Notes: generated by a model from the letters alone, not told the origin. 64,000 bases of DNA from Clostridium_AD sp050717635 (GCF_050717635.1 NZ_JBOITO010000013.1:372001-436000); one strand, 5' to 3'. Shown: positions 54,540 to 64,000, counted from the stretch's first letter. Program-made: numbers and translations.

Positions 54540-55049
54540 ATGTTTAGACATAAAATGAAAGGATTTACTTTGATAGAAATTTTGATAACTTTAGCTATAT
54601 TAGGTGTAGTCCTTTCAGTAATATACACATTTTTTTTTAACAATTATAAAACTATAAATAAAGCCCAAATTGAAATTGAAATACAATCTGAAGGGGAAAA
54701 AGTTATTGAAAAAATTTCTAATGTAGCTATTCAATGTAGTGAGATGAAATTAACAACCCTAGATAGTGATGATAAAATTGATAATATAGATGATTCTATT
54801 GAATTTATAGTTAAAGAACGGGATGAATCCATAGTTACAGAGCCTTACACATTTATAGTTAAAGAAACTCATACATTTACTTTAATAAGTGATAATAGGC
54901 TTTGTTTAGATGGAGTGGTATTGGGACAATTTATTCAGTATATTGCATGTACTAAAATTACTAATGGTGTTCAAATTGAAATAAAACTAAAAAATATGGA
55001 TGTAGAAAAATCTATTAGCACCACAATTTATTTTAGAAATGCTATGTGA
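54540..55049 (+). CDS. Minor prepilin (PilW/PulJ-like)
   Basis: 169 residues from the ATG at 54540. Leader MFRHKMKG is cut before FTLIEILITLAILGVVLSVI, then a PulJ-like sequence (INKAQIEIEIQSEGEKVIEK, ISNVAIQCSEMKL). Third prepilin of the cluster; forms the minor-pilin set with 51435 and 52182. Confidence 0.85.
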   Translation: MFRHKMKGFTLIEILITLAILGVVLSVIYTFFFNNYKTINKAQIEIEIQSEGEKVIEKISNVAIQCSEMKLTTLDSDDKIDNIDDSIEFIVKERDESIVTEPYTFIVKETHTFTLISDNRLCLDGVVLGQFIQYIACTKITNGVQIEIKLKNMDVEKSISTTIYFRNAM

Positions 55050-55274
55050 TATGTTATGGACATAATTTGAATAAAAATTTAACTCCAGTAGTATTTATTA
55101 CCTCAATAAAATTTATAAAGATGTCTTAACAATTATGGTAACACCATTAGCGTTAGGTAAAAGTTTTACCGAGTGTAAGTGAATAAGAATAGAAATGAAA
55201 TTGGAATTAGATAAGATAGAGAAAAAAATTGTTAGTGAAGTTTATTTAAGAAATATAAGAGGGGGGTTATTTAA

Positions 55275-58200
55275 ATGTATTGGAACAGAAATTTTAAAAA
55301 ACTAATAAGCTTGTTTGTAAGTGTTTTCATGTTAATTAATTTGATTGTTTTTGTACCAGTTACAGTATCAGCAGTAACTACAAATTTTGACGGGAATTGG
55401 AGTTTCAAAAATGCAGTGCTTAAAGATACTTCTGAAGCACAATTAATGGTAAGAACTGGAGATATTGATAATTTTGGATTTGGATGGGCTTCAAATTTTA
55501 ATCCTTTTTCTGGAAATAACACAGTCTCACACGAATTTCCTTGGAGTACTCCCAATGATGAACCACAAGGTCTAGATAGAATTATGGTAGTGTCAGGGTA
55601 TGGTTATGGTAATGGTAAATCAACTGATGGATATACATCATCAACTAATAGGTCTACCAATGCTGTAACGCCTTTACAACTAAATTATACAAATGAATTA
55701 GCTGGAATAAATGTTAGAAGTGCAGTTTTACAAATGTTTGTTGATGATTTTCAGCCACTAAAACCTAATGGAACAAAACCATCAGGAATTTTAGAAGGAA
55801 ATAATCATTACACAACTACAATTATCGCTAGTGTAAACGGACAAGTACGAGTGGAGTCTGTGCCAGAAATAGACAATATTATTAATAATTTAGATCAAGG
55901 AGGACCTATAGGAAAATTAATTACAGTTCAAATTCCCGAGAGATTACTGTGCATGGTCCAAAGTGGAAGTATATCATTAAAAATTGATGATGCAAGAAGA
56001 GAAATTACAGGAGATGGATATGCAATAGATTTTGTTAAACTATTAATTAATTTTAAATCCTTTGCAAGTACTGCAACTGTAGAAGGGTATGTTCGAAATA
56101 GTAATAATACTGCAAATTTATCAGGAGCTACAGTAACATCTGGAGGTATTGTTACAACAACAACAGATGGCAATGGATATTATAAACTTAATGGAGTCCC
56201 AGCAGGTCAAGCTATAATAACAGCTACTAAACCAGGATATATGTCACAGGCTATCACTATTGAACAAGTTGTTGCTGGTGGAGGATATGCAAATGTAAAC
56301 TTTAGTTTAACTGGAATAGCTAAACTAGGTACTCCTACATTTACACAAAATCCATTAAATACGGTTATAACTAATAATGATGTTAGTGTAACTATAGATT
56401 ATCCAAGTAATCCAACTATAAAAGAATACAAAATTGGTGAAAGTGGATTATGGCAATCGTATATTGGGCCAGTTGTAATAAGTGGAAACACAGTTATTAC
56501 AGCTAGAGGTAAGGCTGTTTATGAGAATTACGAAAATATTTCAGATGTAGCTAGTCATTTTGTAACTAATATAGATAAAATAAGCCCACCAATTACAATA
56601 ACAACACCAGTTATGGGTGATGATATTGTATCTTCTGATGAAGAAAGTAATGTAACAATAAAAGGGACAACAGAACCCAATGCAAAAGTAACAGTAGAAA
56701 TTACAGATGAAGATAATAAAAGTGTGAGTAACTCTATTGCTGTAATTGGTGATAATTATATTGTAAATAATCTAGATGTAAGGGGATTATCAACAGGGGA
56801 ACTTACAGTAACTGCAACTGCAGAAGATGCAGCAGGAAATTCGTCTAAGGTCACTAAAAGGATACAAAAAAATGGAATCATACCAGAAGTTAAAATAAGC
56901 GTTAGTGATGTCAGTGGACTTAAGGACACATACTCAGTAACAGCTCAAGATCCAAATAAGAGTGTTAATAAAATTTTACAACCCAATATTAAACTTAGCG
57001 GAGATTCTTTTGCTGATATAAATGTTAAAGGAAATAATGTTGATTTTTTTAAATACCAATTCATTGCTGGAACTGAAGTACCGGCAGTAATGCCTGTAAA
57101 TGGATGGAGTGATATTGATTTAACTAAAAAAACAACTAATGAAGATGTTATTTTAGAACAAAAGGGACATTTAAATCAAAGAGCTTATGATGTCAGTCTT
57201 ATGCCGCTTCTTACTAATGTTAGTATGTGGAGTGATGCAGAGGAGGTTTTTAAAACTCCATTTGATGCTACAACTGTTAAATCGGCGACATATTCACAAA
57301 GTCCAAGTGAGTATGGAAAATACGAGGATTATTTTAAAAGTGATGGAACTAAAGCTAAAAGATGGGAAACTAATTCAATGTTTATGAGTAATATGAGCAT
57401 TGGGGGAGACTATAAGGAAGCTTCAAAGTTTTGGGGGTATATTAAAGTTCCAACAAATGGCGACTATAAATTTGGGGCACTCTCTGATGATGGATGCAGG
57501 GGATATATAACTGTTGATGGGATAACTAACCCTTTTGTTGATATGTTTGTGCCACAAGGGTCAACTTTTGGAACTACAAACAATGTATATAATTTAAAAG
57601 CAGATAAATTTTATCCGATTTATTTAGAATATTTTAATTGGGGTGGATCGGCTAATTTTGAACTTAGATATAGTGATAACGGGTCCGTAACATCCAATTC
57701 TTTAGGAATTCCTTCAGACTGGTTTTATCCATCTGAAAATATTACTCCAGGAGAGTATGCTACAACTACATTTACTGGGAGTGAGGGTGTTAAATTTCCA
57801 AAAGAGTCAAATGATTACTACATTGCTTACAAAACAGGTAAAGGAAATAATATTACTAGAGAAGGTTTTTATGGACCGTTTACTGTAGATGGAAAAACGA
57901 AATTAAGCTTATCAAAATCAATTGTTGGCACAAATAAATTAGAGACAAATAAAGATTTTATATTAGAATATACTATTCAAGCTGAGGATGTAGTTCCTAT
58001 AAGTACATTCAAAGATCCAGATGGAACATTTAAGAAAAAAATATATTTAAATAGTGTAAAATTACAGGATGAATACCCTGAAAATATTGATATAAAATCT
58101 ATTGCTAATGATTCTACTATAGTTGAAAATGATCAGATTACTGTTAGAATTCCTAACATAGAGTATAACTTAACTACAAAAAATGGAAAAGCTATATACT

Positions 58201-58763
58201 CTGCACAACCAGTAAAAATTGGAATTTCATTAAGCGCTAAAAAGGTAGGAAAATACACTTTAAGTGAAACGGGTAAATCAATAATTACTTTTGGAGATTT
58301 CAATGGTGCCAATGCACAAATGGAGTTTAAGCCTATTGAAGTTAATGTAATTAATGTTGATAATTCCACAATCAGAACTGGGTTATTTTTGAATAATAAA
58401 TTTAGTGAAAAAAGTAACATCAGTATAGTAAAAGGATTTAAAACTAATTTAGCTGTTGAAATCAAAAATTTGAATAATCAAACAGTTAAACTATATATGA
58501 AGAATGATGGATTTATTACAATGTCCAATGTATTAGTATATGCAAGTACAAATTTGAAAAATCCAATTAGAAATATCACAGTAATTGAGAATACTGTTAC
58601 TATTAAAAATCTACCAGCGAGTAATGATACCTATATATTTGTATTAAAAGCAAAAGCAGTTAATATAACGACTACTACTATTAGTAGTGAAATTAGGATA
58701 GGAGATATTCCAAAAGATGAAAAACATTCAATTGAGGTATTGAAATTACCAATTTTGAAATAA
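55275..58763 (+). CDS. Large secreted PA14-domain adhesin of the pilus locus
   Basis: 1162 residues with GAGGGGGG before ATG. Signal peptide of about 32 residues ending VPVTVSA. Then a beta-rich N-domain (to about 258), a carboxypeptidase-regulatory-like domain (about 265-348: VEGYVRNSNNTANLSGATVT), an FN3/CHB-HEX-like module (about 355-440), a bacterial Ig-like module (about 445-535: TIKGTTEPNAKVTVEITDED) and a PA14-like domain (about 655-810: GYIKVPTNGDYKFGALSDDG). Further beta modules run to the end. No LPXTG or terminal membrane helix, so it may be held by the pilus. It fills the place of a PilY1-like tip adhesin. Confidence 0.8.
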   Translation: MYWNRNFKKLISLFVSVFMLINLIVFVPVTVSAVTTNFDGNWSFKNAVLKDTSEAQLMVRTGDIDNFGFGWASNFNPFSGNNTVSHEFPWSTPNDEPQGLDRIMVVSGYGYGNGKSTDGYTSSTNRSTNAVTPLQLNYTNELAGINVRSAVLQMFVDDFQPLKPNGTKPSGILEGNNHYTTTIIASVNGQVRVESVPEIDNIINNLDQGGPIGKLITVQIPERLLCMVQSGSISLKIDDARREITGDGYAIDFVKLLINFKSFASTATVEGYVRNSNNTANLSGATVTSGGIVTTTTDGNGYYKLNGVPAGQAIITATKPGYMSQAITIEQVVAGGGYANVNFSLTGIAKLGTPTFTQNPLNTVITNNDVSVTIDYPSNPTIKEYKIGESGLWQSYIGPVVISGNTVITARGKAVYENYENISDVASHFVTNIDKISPPITITTPVMGDDIVSSDEESNVTIKGTTEPNAKVTVEITDEDNKSVSNSIAVIGDNYIVNNLDVRGLSTGELTVTATAEDAAGNSSKVTKRIQKNGIIPEVKISVSDVSGLKDTYSVTAQDPNKSVNKILQPNIKLSGDSFADINVKGNNVDFFKYQFIAGTEVPAVMPVNGWSDIDLTKKTTNEDVILEQKGHLNQRAYDVSLMPLLTNVSMWSDAEEVFKTPFDATTVKSATYSQSPSEYGKYEDYFKSDGTKAKRWETNSMFMSNMSIGGDYKEASKFWGYIKVPTNGDYKFGALSDDGCRGYITVDGITNPFVDMFVPQGSTFGTTNNVYNLKADKFYPIYLEYFNWGGSANFELRYSDNGSVTSNSLGIPSDWFYPSENITPGEYATTTFTGSEGVKFPKESNDYYIAYKTGKGNNITREGFYGPFTVDGKTKLSLSKSIVGTNKLETNKDFILEYTIQAEDVVPISTFKDPDGTFKKKIYLNSVKLQDEYPENIDIKSIANDSTIVENDQITVRIPNIEYNLTTKNGKAIYSAQPVKIGISLSAKKVGKYTLSETGKSIITFGDFNGANAQMEFKPIEVNVINVDNSTIRTGLFLNNKFSEKSNISIVKGFKTNLAVEIKNLNNQTVKLYMKNDGFITMSNVLVYASTNLKNPIRNITVIENTVTIKNLPASNDTYIFVLKAKAVNITTTTISSEIRIGDIPKDEKHSIEVLKLPILK

Positions 58764-58781
58764 TCATTAAGTCCCCGAAAG

Positions 58782-58801
58782 GGTGACTGGCACTTGTCGA
58801 A
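58782..58801 (+). repeat. REP-like element, upstream of RAYT
   Basis: GGTGACTGGCACTTGTCGAA, 18 bases after the adhesin stop codon; identical to 59478-59497. Confidence 0.85.
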
Positions 58802-58810
58802 AGCTGCGAG

Positions 58811-58848
58811 AACTACCGAAATATAGAAATATATTTCGGTAGTTTTTT
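58811..58848 (+). terminator. Terminator of the pilus adhesin
   Basis: AACTACCGAAATA pairs with TATTTCGGTAGTT, followed by T5. Confidence 0.85.
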
Positions 58849-58927
58849 CATTCCCCCAGTGAATATAAAAAATGTTGTTGTCTATAATTAAAATAAAACT
58901 AAAAAACATTTAGGAAGTGGATTATAG

Positions 58928-59482
58928 ATGACTCGAAAAAATAGGAAATGGTACCCAAATGTCATGATGCATATTACTTCTAGAGGTAATAGAAAAGACA
59001 ATTTATTTAGGGATGAGGAGGATTACCGAATATATTTAAGTACTTTAGAGTACATGTTGGAAAAAACTAATGCTCAGTTTGAAGTGATATGTTATGTTTT
59101 AATGTCTAATCATGTGCATTTGCAAGTACAAACAAAAGAAATGCACATAAGTTGTTTTATAGGAAGATTAAATAATTTATATGCTAAATATTTCAATAAT
59201 AAATATAATTATGTAGGTCATGTTTTTCAAGAAAGATATGGATCGGAAATAATAGCTGATGATAAATATGTATTAGAAGCAAGTAGGTATATTCATCTAA
59301 ACCCAGTAAGGGCAAATATGGTAAAATTTCCAGAACAATATCTATGGAGTAGCTATAGAATGTACATAAGTCTTGTTCCTGAAAAAACTATAGAAACTCT
59401 TAGAATTCTATCATATTTTAAGGGTGAAAATAGAATGCTATATAAAGAATTTGTTGAGAGTGCAATCAGACCACAATGGTGA
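58928..59482 (+). CDS. REP-associated tyrosine transposase (RAYT)
   Basis: 184 residues. Y1/HuH transposase: HITSRGNRKDNLF near the start, the HuH motif SNHVHLQVQT and a candidate catalytic Tyr in SRYIHLNPVRANMVKFPEQY followed by WSSYR. RAYTs nick REP hairpins in single-stranded DNA and are usually kept as single-copy domesticated genes. REP-like elements lie on both sides, and the downstream one overlaps its stop codon. It splits the pilus locus between the adhesin and pilA2. Confidence 0.92.
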   Translation: MTRKNRKWYPNVMMHITSRGNRKDNLFRDEEDYRIYLSTLEYMLEKTNAQFEVICYVLMSNHVHLQVQTKEMHISCFIGRLNNLYAKYFNNKYNYVGHVFQERYGSEIIADDKYVLEASRYIHLNPVRANMVKFPEQYLWSSYRMYISLVPEKTIETLRILSYFKGENRMLYKEFVESAIRPQW

Positions 59483-59497
59483 CTGGCACTTGTCGAA
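59478..59497 (+). repeat. REP-like element overlapping the RAYT stop
   Basis: GGTGACTGGCACTTGTCGAA; its TGA at 59480-59482 is the RAYT stop codon. Confidence 0.85.
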
Positions 59498-59509
59498 TGT
59501 GTCGAAATG

Positions 59510-59529
59510 GGTGACTGCCACCTGTCGAA
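59510..59529 (+). repeat. REP-like element, third copy at RAYT
   Basis: GGTGACTGCCACCTGTCGAA; the arms GGTG/CACC give a better hairpin than the other copies. Two more TGTCGAA units lie near 59499 and 59534. Confidence 0.8.
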
Positions 59530-59589
59530 TACATGTCGAATGTCTAACAACCCAAAAACATGTCAATACTTCTAAATGAGGTGATGGAC

Positions 59590-60099
59590 ATGTCTTTTAA
59601 AATTTCATGGAAGACTCATGTAATATGTATATTTATAGCATTTATAATAGTAAAACTTTTAGGTAGTAACGCAAATAATATAATGGACAATTTCTTTCTA
59701 AGGCCTTTTATTTTTTATCCAACTGAATACCTAGCAATTAATTTTTTTATATATGTTCTACTTTTAATGGTTCCTATATCAATTATCCATGAGTGTATTC
59801 ATGGACTCACATTTATAGCTTTTGGCGGAAAGGTTAAGTATGGGTTCAAAGGGATTTATGCTTATACTATGGAAATTTCTGAGCTTCCTATAGAGCGTAC
59901 TAAATTTTTAATTATTCTTCTAGCACCAGTAACGGTAATGTCTATTGCATCGTTGTTGTTGCCGATTTCTCTTGGAGGTGTAATATTCCTATTTAATTTA
60001 TTAGGGGCATCAGGAGACTTATATATGTCCTTTAAGCTTGTGAAATATCATTGGAGTAGTAAGATAGTTGATAGAATATATGGATTTGATGTGGTGTAG
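59590..60099 (+). CDS. DUF3267 membrane protein (putative zinc metalloprotease)
   Basis: 169 residues from the ATG at 59590, with GAGGTG at 59578-59583. Four helices; IIHECIHGLTFIAFGG contains HExxH and a late NLLGASGDLYMSF, the second motif of DUF3267 proteins related to site-2 proteases. Substrate unknown. It sits inside the pilus region but has no known pilus role. Confidence 0.8.
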   Translation: MSFKISWKTHVICIFIAFIIVKLLGSNANNIMDNFFLRPFIFYPTEYLAINFFIYVLLLMVPISIIHECIHGLTFIAFGGKVKYGFKGIYAYTMEISELPIERTKFLIILLAPVTVMSIASLLLPISLGGVIFLFNLLGASGDLYMSFKLVKYHWSSKIVDRIYGFDVV

Positions 60100-60488
60100 A
60101 AAAGTTATTAAAATATTTTTGATGAGAGTGAATTTTATCCTGTTTTTAGGGTTGAAATTCATTCTTTTTTAATATGACTAAATTAATAAAAATAAATTTT
60201 ATATTTATTTACAAAGTTATTAACATAGCGTAGGGCTTGATTTCAAATAGTTTGACTTAGAATAAATTCACGAATGACATTAAAATTAGGATTGTGGATG
60301 GTATATTTTTATAAAAGTATGGCTAATATTCTTTATATACTCATGAACCTAGGATATTGATTTTCTATAACTGGCTTTAATTTTAACGGGAATAAGCAAC
60401 CCTCATGCTTTAAAAATAAAATTGCTAATTATAAAGATATTAGCTCTCATAAGGAGTTAAAATAAAAAAAACAACAGGAGGAATAAAA
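60100..60488. other. Intergenic upstream of pilA2
   Basis: A terminator-like hairpin (GTGAATTTTATCC with GGGTTGAAATTCAT, then T6; 60125-60170) closes the DUF3267 gene. The rest is AT-rich and should hold the promoter of the second pilin; CAGGAGGAAT precedes its ATG. No gene seen. Confidence 0.6.
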
Positions 60489-60917
60489 ATGATAAAAAAT
60501 GTAAAGAAGAAAAAAGGATTTACCCTAATCGAACTTATAATTGTAATTGCAATTATAGGTATACTGGCAGCAATTGCAGTACCAAAGTATAGTAGTGTAC
60601 AAAAGGATGCTAAAGTGAAAGCTGATATTGCTAGTGCAAAGGTTATTGCTGATGCTACAGTGATAGCAATGAATAATAATGAGACTTTTACAGCACCTGC
60701 GGCACCTGTTGCAGCCGATATAGTAAAGTATCTACCACAATATCCAACACCTCAGCTAATATCAGGAGTATTTACAATAGCTGTAGCTGATGATTTAGTA
60801 ACGGTAACAGTTGCTTCAGATGAAATTCAAACTATTGCAAGTACTTCTATTACCGCAACAAGCACGTTTCAATTATATCCGGAACTAGCAATAAAAGTAG
60901 AACCCTATAAAAAATAA
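60489..60917 (+). CDS. pilA: Type IV pilin (PilA2)
   Basis: 142 residues with CAGGAGG upstream. Leader MIKNVKKKKG is cut before FTLIELIIVIAIIGILAAIA, nearly identical to the N-terminus of PilA1. The mature domain is short, Ala/Val/Thr-rich, with PVAADIVKYLPQYPTPQLIS. It has its own terminator (60971), so it is a separate unit and may be the highly expressed major pilin. Confidence 0.93.
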   Translation: MIKNVKKKKGFTLIELIIVIAIIGILAAIAVPKYSSVQKDAKVKADIASAKVIADATVIAMNNNETFTAPAAPVAADIVKYLPQYPTPQLISGVFTIAVADDLVTVTVASDEIQTIASTSITATSTFQLYPELAIKVEPYKK

Positions 60918-60970
60918 TAATAAGGTTTACAAATTAAAAATTGATAATTCTATTTAGGTTTAAATCTGAT

Positions 60971-61007
60971 TGTCCAAAGAGTAAATATCTTTGGACATTA
61001 ATTTTTT
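60971..61007 (+). terminator. Terminator after pilA2
   Basis: TGTCCAAAGA pairs with TCTTTGGACA around GTAAATA, followed by TTAATTTTTT. Confidence 0.85.
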
Positions 61008-61102
61008 CATATTCATATCTACTTATATATGTTAAAATAAAACAATAATATATACAAATAGAGCAATAAAATACAAAAGCCAAATTCAAGGGGGATACAC
61101 TT

Positions 61103-61879
61103 ATGGAAAGTATTTTTCCAGTAACAATTTTTATTCTAGGACTATTAATAGGAAGCTTTTTAAATGTATGCATATACAGGATTCCAAAAGGAGAAAGCAT
61201 AGCATTTCCACCTTCGCATTGCACCTCTTGTGGTAATGGTATAAAGCCTTATGATCTAATACCAGTAATTAGCTGGATCTTCTTAGGAGGGAAATGCAGA
61301 AGCTGCAAGGAGAAAATATCTAGTAGATATGCCCTAGTAGAATTATCCACAGCTATACTTTTTTTATTAACTTATTTTGAGTACGGATTAACTATAAATC
61401 TTTTGAAATTTTTAATACTCATACCTTTTTTAGTAGTTATAGCTATGATAGATTATGACACTATGGATGTATATAGCACAACTACTTGGATGGCTATAGG
61501 GGTTGGCATTGTTTTTCTAGGGGTGAACTTTTATTTAGGTCAGCCTGTACTAACCTACGTTTATGGTGGATTAATTGGAGCAGGTACAATAACCTTTATT
61601 ATTTTAATGTCCAAGCTTATTATAGGACAAGAGGGCATGGGCTGGGGCGATGCCGAGATTTGTGGACTTTGTGGATTGTTTATAGGTTTTAAGCTAACAT
61701 TTATGATGTTGTTTTTCTCTTTTATAATTGGTGGAGCTGTTGGTGGTTATTTACTGATTTTTAAGAAGAAAAAGGGTAGATCAGAAATGCCCTTTGGACC
61801 ATCTATTATAATGGCTACTTTTTTGATAATTATTTGTGGGGATAAAATTCTAAATTGGTATTTAAATTTATATCTATAA
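61103..61879 (+). CDS. pilD: Prepilin peptidase PilD
   Basis: 258 residues behind AAGGGGG. Aspartic A24 peptidase with about eight helices: N-terminal methylase domain with two Cys pairs (HCTSCGNG and CRSCKEK), catalytic Asp in VIAMIDYDTMDVY and GMGWGDAEICGL. It cleaves the leaders of the prepilins at 47477, 51435, 54540 and 60489 and N-methylates the new end. Confidence 0.95.
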   Translation: MESIFPVTIFILGLLIGSFLNVCIYRIPKGESIAFPPSHCTSCGNGIKPYDLIPVISWIFLGGKCRSCKEKISSRYALVELSTAILFLLTYFEYGLTINLLKFLILIPFLVVIAMIDYDTMDVYSTTTWMAIGVGIVFLGVNFYLGQPVLTYVYGGLIGAGTITFIILMSKLIIGQEGMGWGDAEICGLCGLFIGFKLTFMMLFFSFIIGGAVGGYLLIFKKKKGRSEMPFGPSIIMATFLIIICGDKILNWYLNLYL

Positions 61880-62085
61880 ATATTATTCATAAATCTTCTG
61901 TTATTTGCGCATAATAAAAGTAAATTATCAAACAGCAGTCTAAACATGTGGACTTTAACGTAAACTAGAGTATAGCTTGAATAGTTTCATTAATCCTCCA
62001 ACTATCTAAAATGGCTCTGTTTGGCTATTCTCAGTAATCAGTGTATAATAAACTATAACTGAATTAGTTGTGAAGGGTTGATATA

Positions 62086-62709
62086 ATGCAAAATGTATTG
62101 CAGAACATGAATAGCAAATGGAAGGATAAAACCATGAAAGCAAAGAAAAGTGATTATCTTCATAAGATTTATGAGAAAAATCCTACTACCGGAAATTATG
62201 TTATACAGGTAGCTCTAGACAAGTATAATGATATATTTAATGATTGGGACCACGCTCCTTTCAAAAAAAGAGATATGGATCCGGATTTAGCAATTTTTCT
62301 TGAAAATTGTTTTGAAGAAATTCCGGACAAATATGGAGTGGATATATGCTTCTACTTACCCAAAGAGGGAAAAGACGTAAATAGAGAAGAATCTTTAATT
62401 GCAGGTATAAAAACTTATTATTCTTTTTATTTGCATCAAGAAATTAAAGTTTTAAAAGAGAATTATCACAAGATATTTAAATATATAATAACATCACTTG
62501 GTCTTTTGGCAGTGTCTGTTTTTTTAGGTACAACTGTTGGTGATAATATATTCCTTGGAACTATACAGCAAGGATTTAATATAGGTGGATGGGTGTTCTT
62601 ATGGGAAGTTATTTCAATGGTTTTCTTTCGAGGACGTGAAGTTAGTTCTGAGATTACTAAATATCAGAGGTTTTTGAGTTCATTAATCTATTTTAAATAT
62701 AATAATTAG
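62086..62709 (+). CDS. Hypothetical membrane-anchored protein
   Basis: 207 residues, ATG after GAAGGGTTGATATA. A soluble N-domain of 120 residues (EIPDKYGVDICFYLPKEGKD) precedes two helices (about 130-148, 163-183). No family recognised. A terminator follows (62734-62776: AACCCCTTCT with AGAGGGGGTT, then TTATTTT). Confidence 0.6.
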   Translation: MQNVLQNMNSKWKDKTMKAKKSDYLHKIYEKNPTTGNYVIQVALDKYNDIFNDWDHAPFKKRDMDPDLAIFLENCFEEIPDKYGVDICFYLPKEGKDVNREESLIAGIKTYYSFYLHQEIKVLKENYHKIFKYIITSLGLLAVSVFLGTTVGDNIFLGTIQQGFNIGGWVFLWEVISMVFFRGREVSSEITKYQRFLSSLIYFKYNN

Positions 62710-62806
62710 TTATTAAATAAAATAAGAAATTCAAACCCCTTCTATCAAGTTAAACTTAGAGGGGGTTAGTTATTTTATCAATGTGAATTAGTGAAGGGAG
62801 AAACCT

Positions 62807-64000
62807 ATGATTAAAAAAATAGGACTGTTTATAAAAGTGAAGTATAAGAGGAACAATAAAAGAATTATAGCTAATATGAAAAGTTTGGACAAGTATACTA
62901 GTAATATAAACCTAGCGTTAATTATAACTACAATAATAATATTTGCCATAATAGGAGGATATGTAAACACAGGGCTTGGAAAAGTAGTGGATTCTGCTAT
63001 TTTAATGTGCATAGGGGTAATTGTACTTCTTCTTAGTATGATTCTTATCAAATTAATTTTTAGAGTTTTAAGCCATTTGCCGAAAAAAACAAGCGTCATT
63101 TTACTTTCGGGAGTTATATTATTAACAATTGTTTTCGAAGGCTTATTGTATTTTGAACTCTATGAAGCGGTGATTTGTGCTTTTTTAATTGTTATAGTAG
63201 AAGCATCCATGGCTATTAGTATAGGGAAATTGATTCAAAAGGATGCTAAAAAAGTTAAAGTACTATTTTTTTTATTCATTACTATAGTCATAAATGTATA
63301 TTGGGGTATTTGGGCATTTACTAATGTGGATCTTAGTTTTAAGAAGGTGAATGAAGCTTTAATAGTAAATGGTGTACAAGCAATTGTAGATAATGATTTT
63401 ACAAATCCACTAGATGATAGTAAATATACTGTAGGCTCGCTAACATATGGAAGTGGTGATGATAAAAGACCTGAATTTGGAAAAGATGCTAAGCTAATAA
63501 CGGGAACTGTAAATGCTACTCCAATGCTAGGAGAAATATCAGGATTAAAGGGTAAAGTGAGAGAATTATTCTGGGGTTTTACTGAGCAGGAATATCCAAT
63601 AAACGGTACAGCGTGGTATCCTAAATCGGAAGGTGTGCACCCGCTTGTTATTATAGTTCATGGTAATCACGCTATGGAAGATTATTCAGATAAGGGATAT
63701 GAGTATTTAGGAAAACAGCTTGCTAGTCAAGGATTTATAACGGTATCCGTGGATGAAAATTTTTTAAATGGATCTTGGAGTGGAAACATAGGAAATGAAA
63801 ATGACGTAAGAGCGTGGATGCTTCTTAAACATTTAGAGGTTTTCAAAAATTGGAACCAAAATAAAAATAATATTTTTTATGAAAAGGTAGATATGGAAAA
63901 CATAGCCCTTATAGGCCATTCAAGGGGAGGAGAAGCAGTTGCTACTGCGGCAGCGTTTAATAAACTTGATTTTTATCCCAGCGATGCTGATATAGGTTTT
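62807..64000 (+). CDS. Alpha/beta hydrolase with N-terminal membrane domain, 5' part
   Basis: At least 398 residues, open to the window end. ATG after GAAGGGAG. Six or so helices in the first 190 residues, then an extracytoplasmic hydrolase domain with PLVIIVHGNHAMEDYSDKGY (oxyanion region) and the nucleophile elbow IALIGHSRGGEAVA. It resembles chlorophyllase/lipase-like alpha/beta hydrolases. The substrate is unknown and the acid and His lie beyond the window. Confidence 0.75.
   Translation, partial: MIKKIGLFIKVKYKRNNKRIIANMKSLDKYTSNINLALIITTIIIFAIIGGYVNTGLGKVVDSAILMCIGVIVLLLSMILIKLIFRVLSHLPKKTSVILLSGVILLTIVFEGLLYFELYEAVICAFLIVIVEASMAISIGKLIQKDAKKVKVLFFLFITIVINVYWGIWAFTNVDLSFKKVNEALIVNGVQAIVDNDFTNPLDDSKYTVGSLTYGSGDDKRPEFGKDAKLITGTVNATPMLGEISGLKGKVRELFWGFTEQEYPINGTAWYPKSEGVHPLVIIVHGNHAMEDYSDKGYEYLGKQLASQGFITVSVDENFLNGSWSGNIGNENDVRAWMLLKHLEVFKNWNQNKNNIFYEKVDMENIALIGHSRGGEAVATAAAFNKLDFYPSDADIGF

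Noticed and set aside
57187..57387. 66-codon frame inside the adhesin gene
   Set aside because: It lies in an alternative frame of a strongly supported gene, has no ribosome site and no recognisable content.

Overview
The window is low-GC, gene-dense Gram-positive DNA. Gene content (HD-GYP, BlaI/BlaR1-like pair, short clostridial-type FeoB with a Cys-rich partner, T-box argS, Gram-positive type IV pilus locus), AGGAGG-type ribosome sites and frequent GTG/TTG starts point to Clostridium sensu stricto or a close relative. The species cannot be fixed from the sequence. No rRNA, tRNA or CRISPR array was found.

Layout. 1-10253 is ordinary chromosome: the end of a TDT-type transporter, a LexA-controlled dinB, an ABC-2 exporter pair, an HD-GYP protein, a BlaI-type repressor with a M56 (BlaR1-like) protease, and a PAS sensor kinase on the minus strand. 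10253-33420 is an accessory region. It holds a TOTE-type primase-helicase, a patchwork of small immunity-like and membrane genes, several pseudogenes, a RhuM gene, an orphan YgiT zinc finger, a bacteriocin export locus and an IS3 remnant. It is punctuated by four copies of the 5' end of a DUF255 (YyaL/SPATA20) gene. Each copy stops right after the thioredoxin CHWC codons, and the only long copy follows at 33250-35332, itself broken by a 19-bp insertion at the same spot. 35333-44052 is ordinary chromosome again: T-box argS, two RNase H-like exonucleases flanking a Fur-type feoAB operon, and adenine deaminase. 44229-61879 is a type IV pilus locus (pilB, pilC, pilA, pilM, pilN, pilO, minor pilins, a PilX-like protein, a 1162-residue PA14 adhesin, a second pilA, pilD). 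It is interrupted by a 236-bp tandem duplication and by a REP-associated transposase with its own REP-like repeats. 61880-64000 ends in an alpha/beta hydrolase that runs off the window.

How genes work together. The feo genes import Fe(II) under a Fur-like operator. The bacteriocin genes form an ABC exporter/peptidase, a HlyD adaptor and a GG-leader precursor, with a likely immunity membrane protein. PilB/C/M/N/O build pili from PilA-type subunits processed by PilD, and the PA14 protein probably sits at the tip or surface.

The strongest candidate for something undescribed is the DUF255 5'-end array. The repeated module (promoter-like stretch plus about 180-200 bp of coding sequence) separates unrelated cargo blocks of about 3.5-7.5 kb. 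Two blocks share a homologous left end, and two share a right-end hairpin. This looks like serial insertion or cassette exchange at the catalytic-site codons of one gene.
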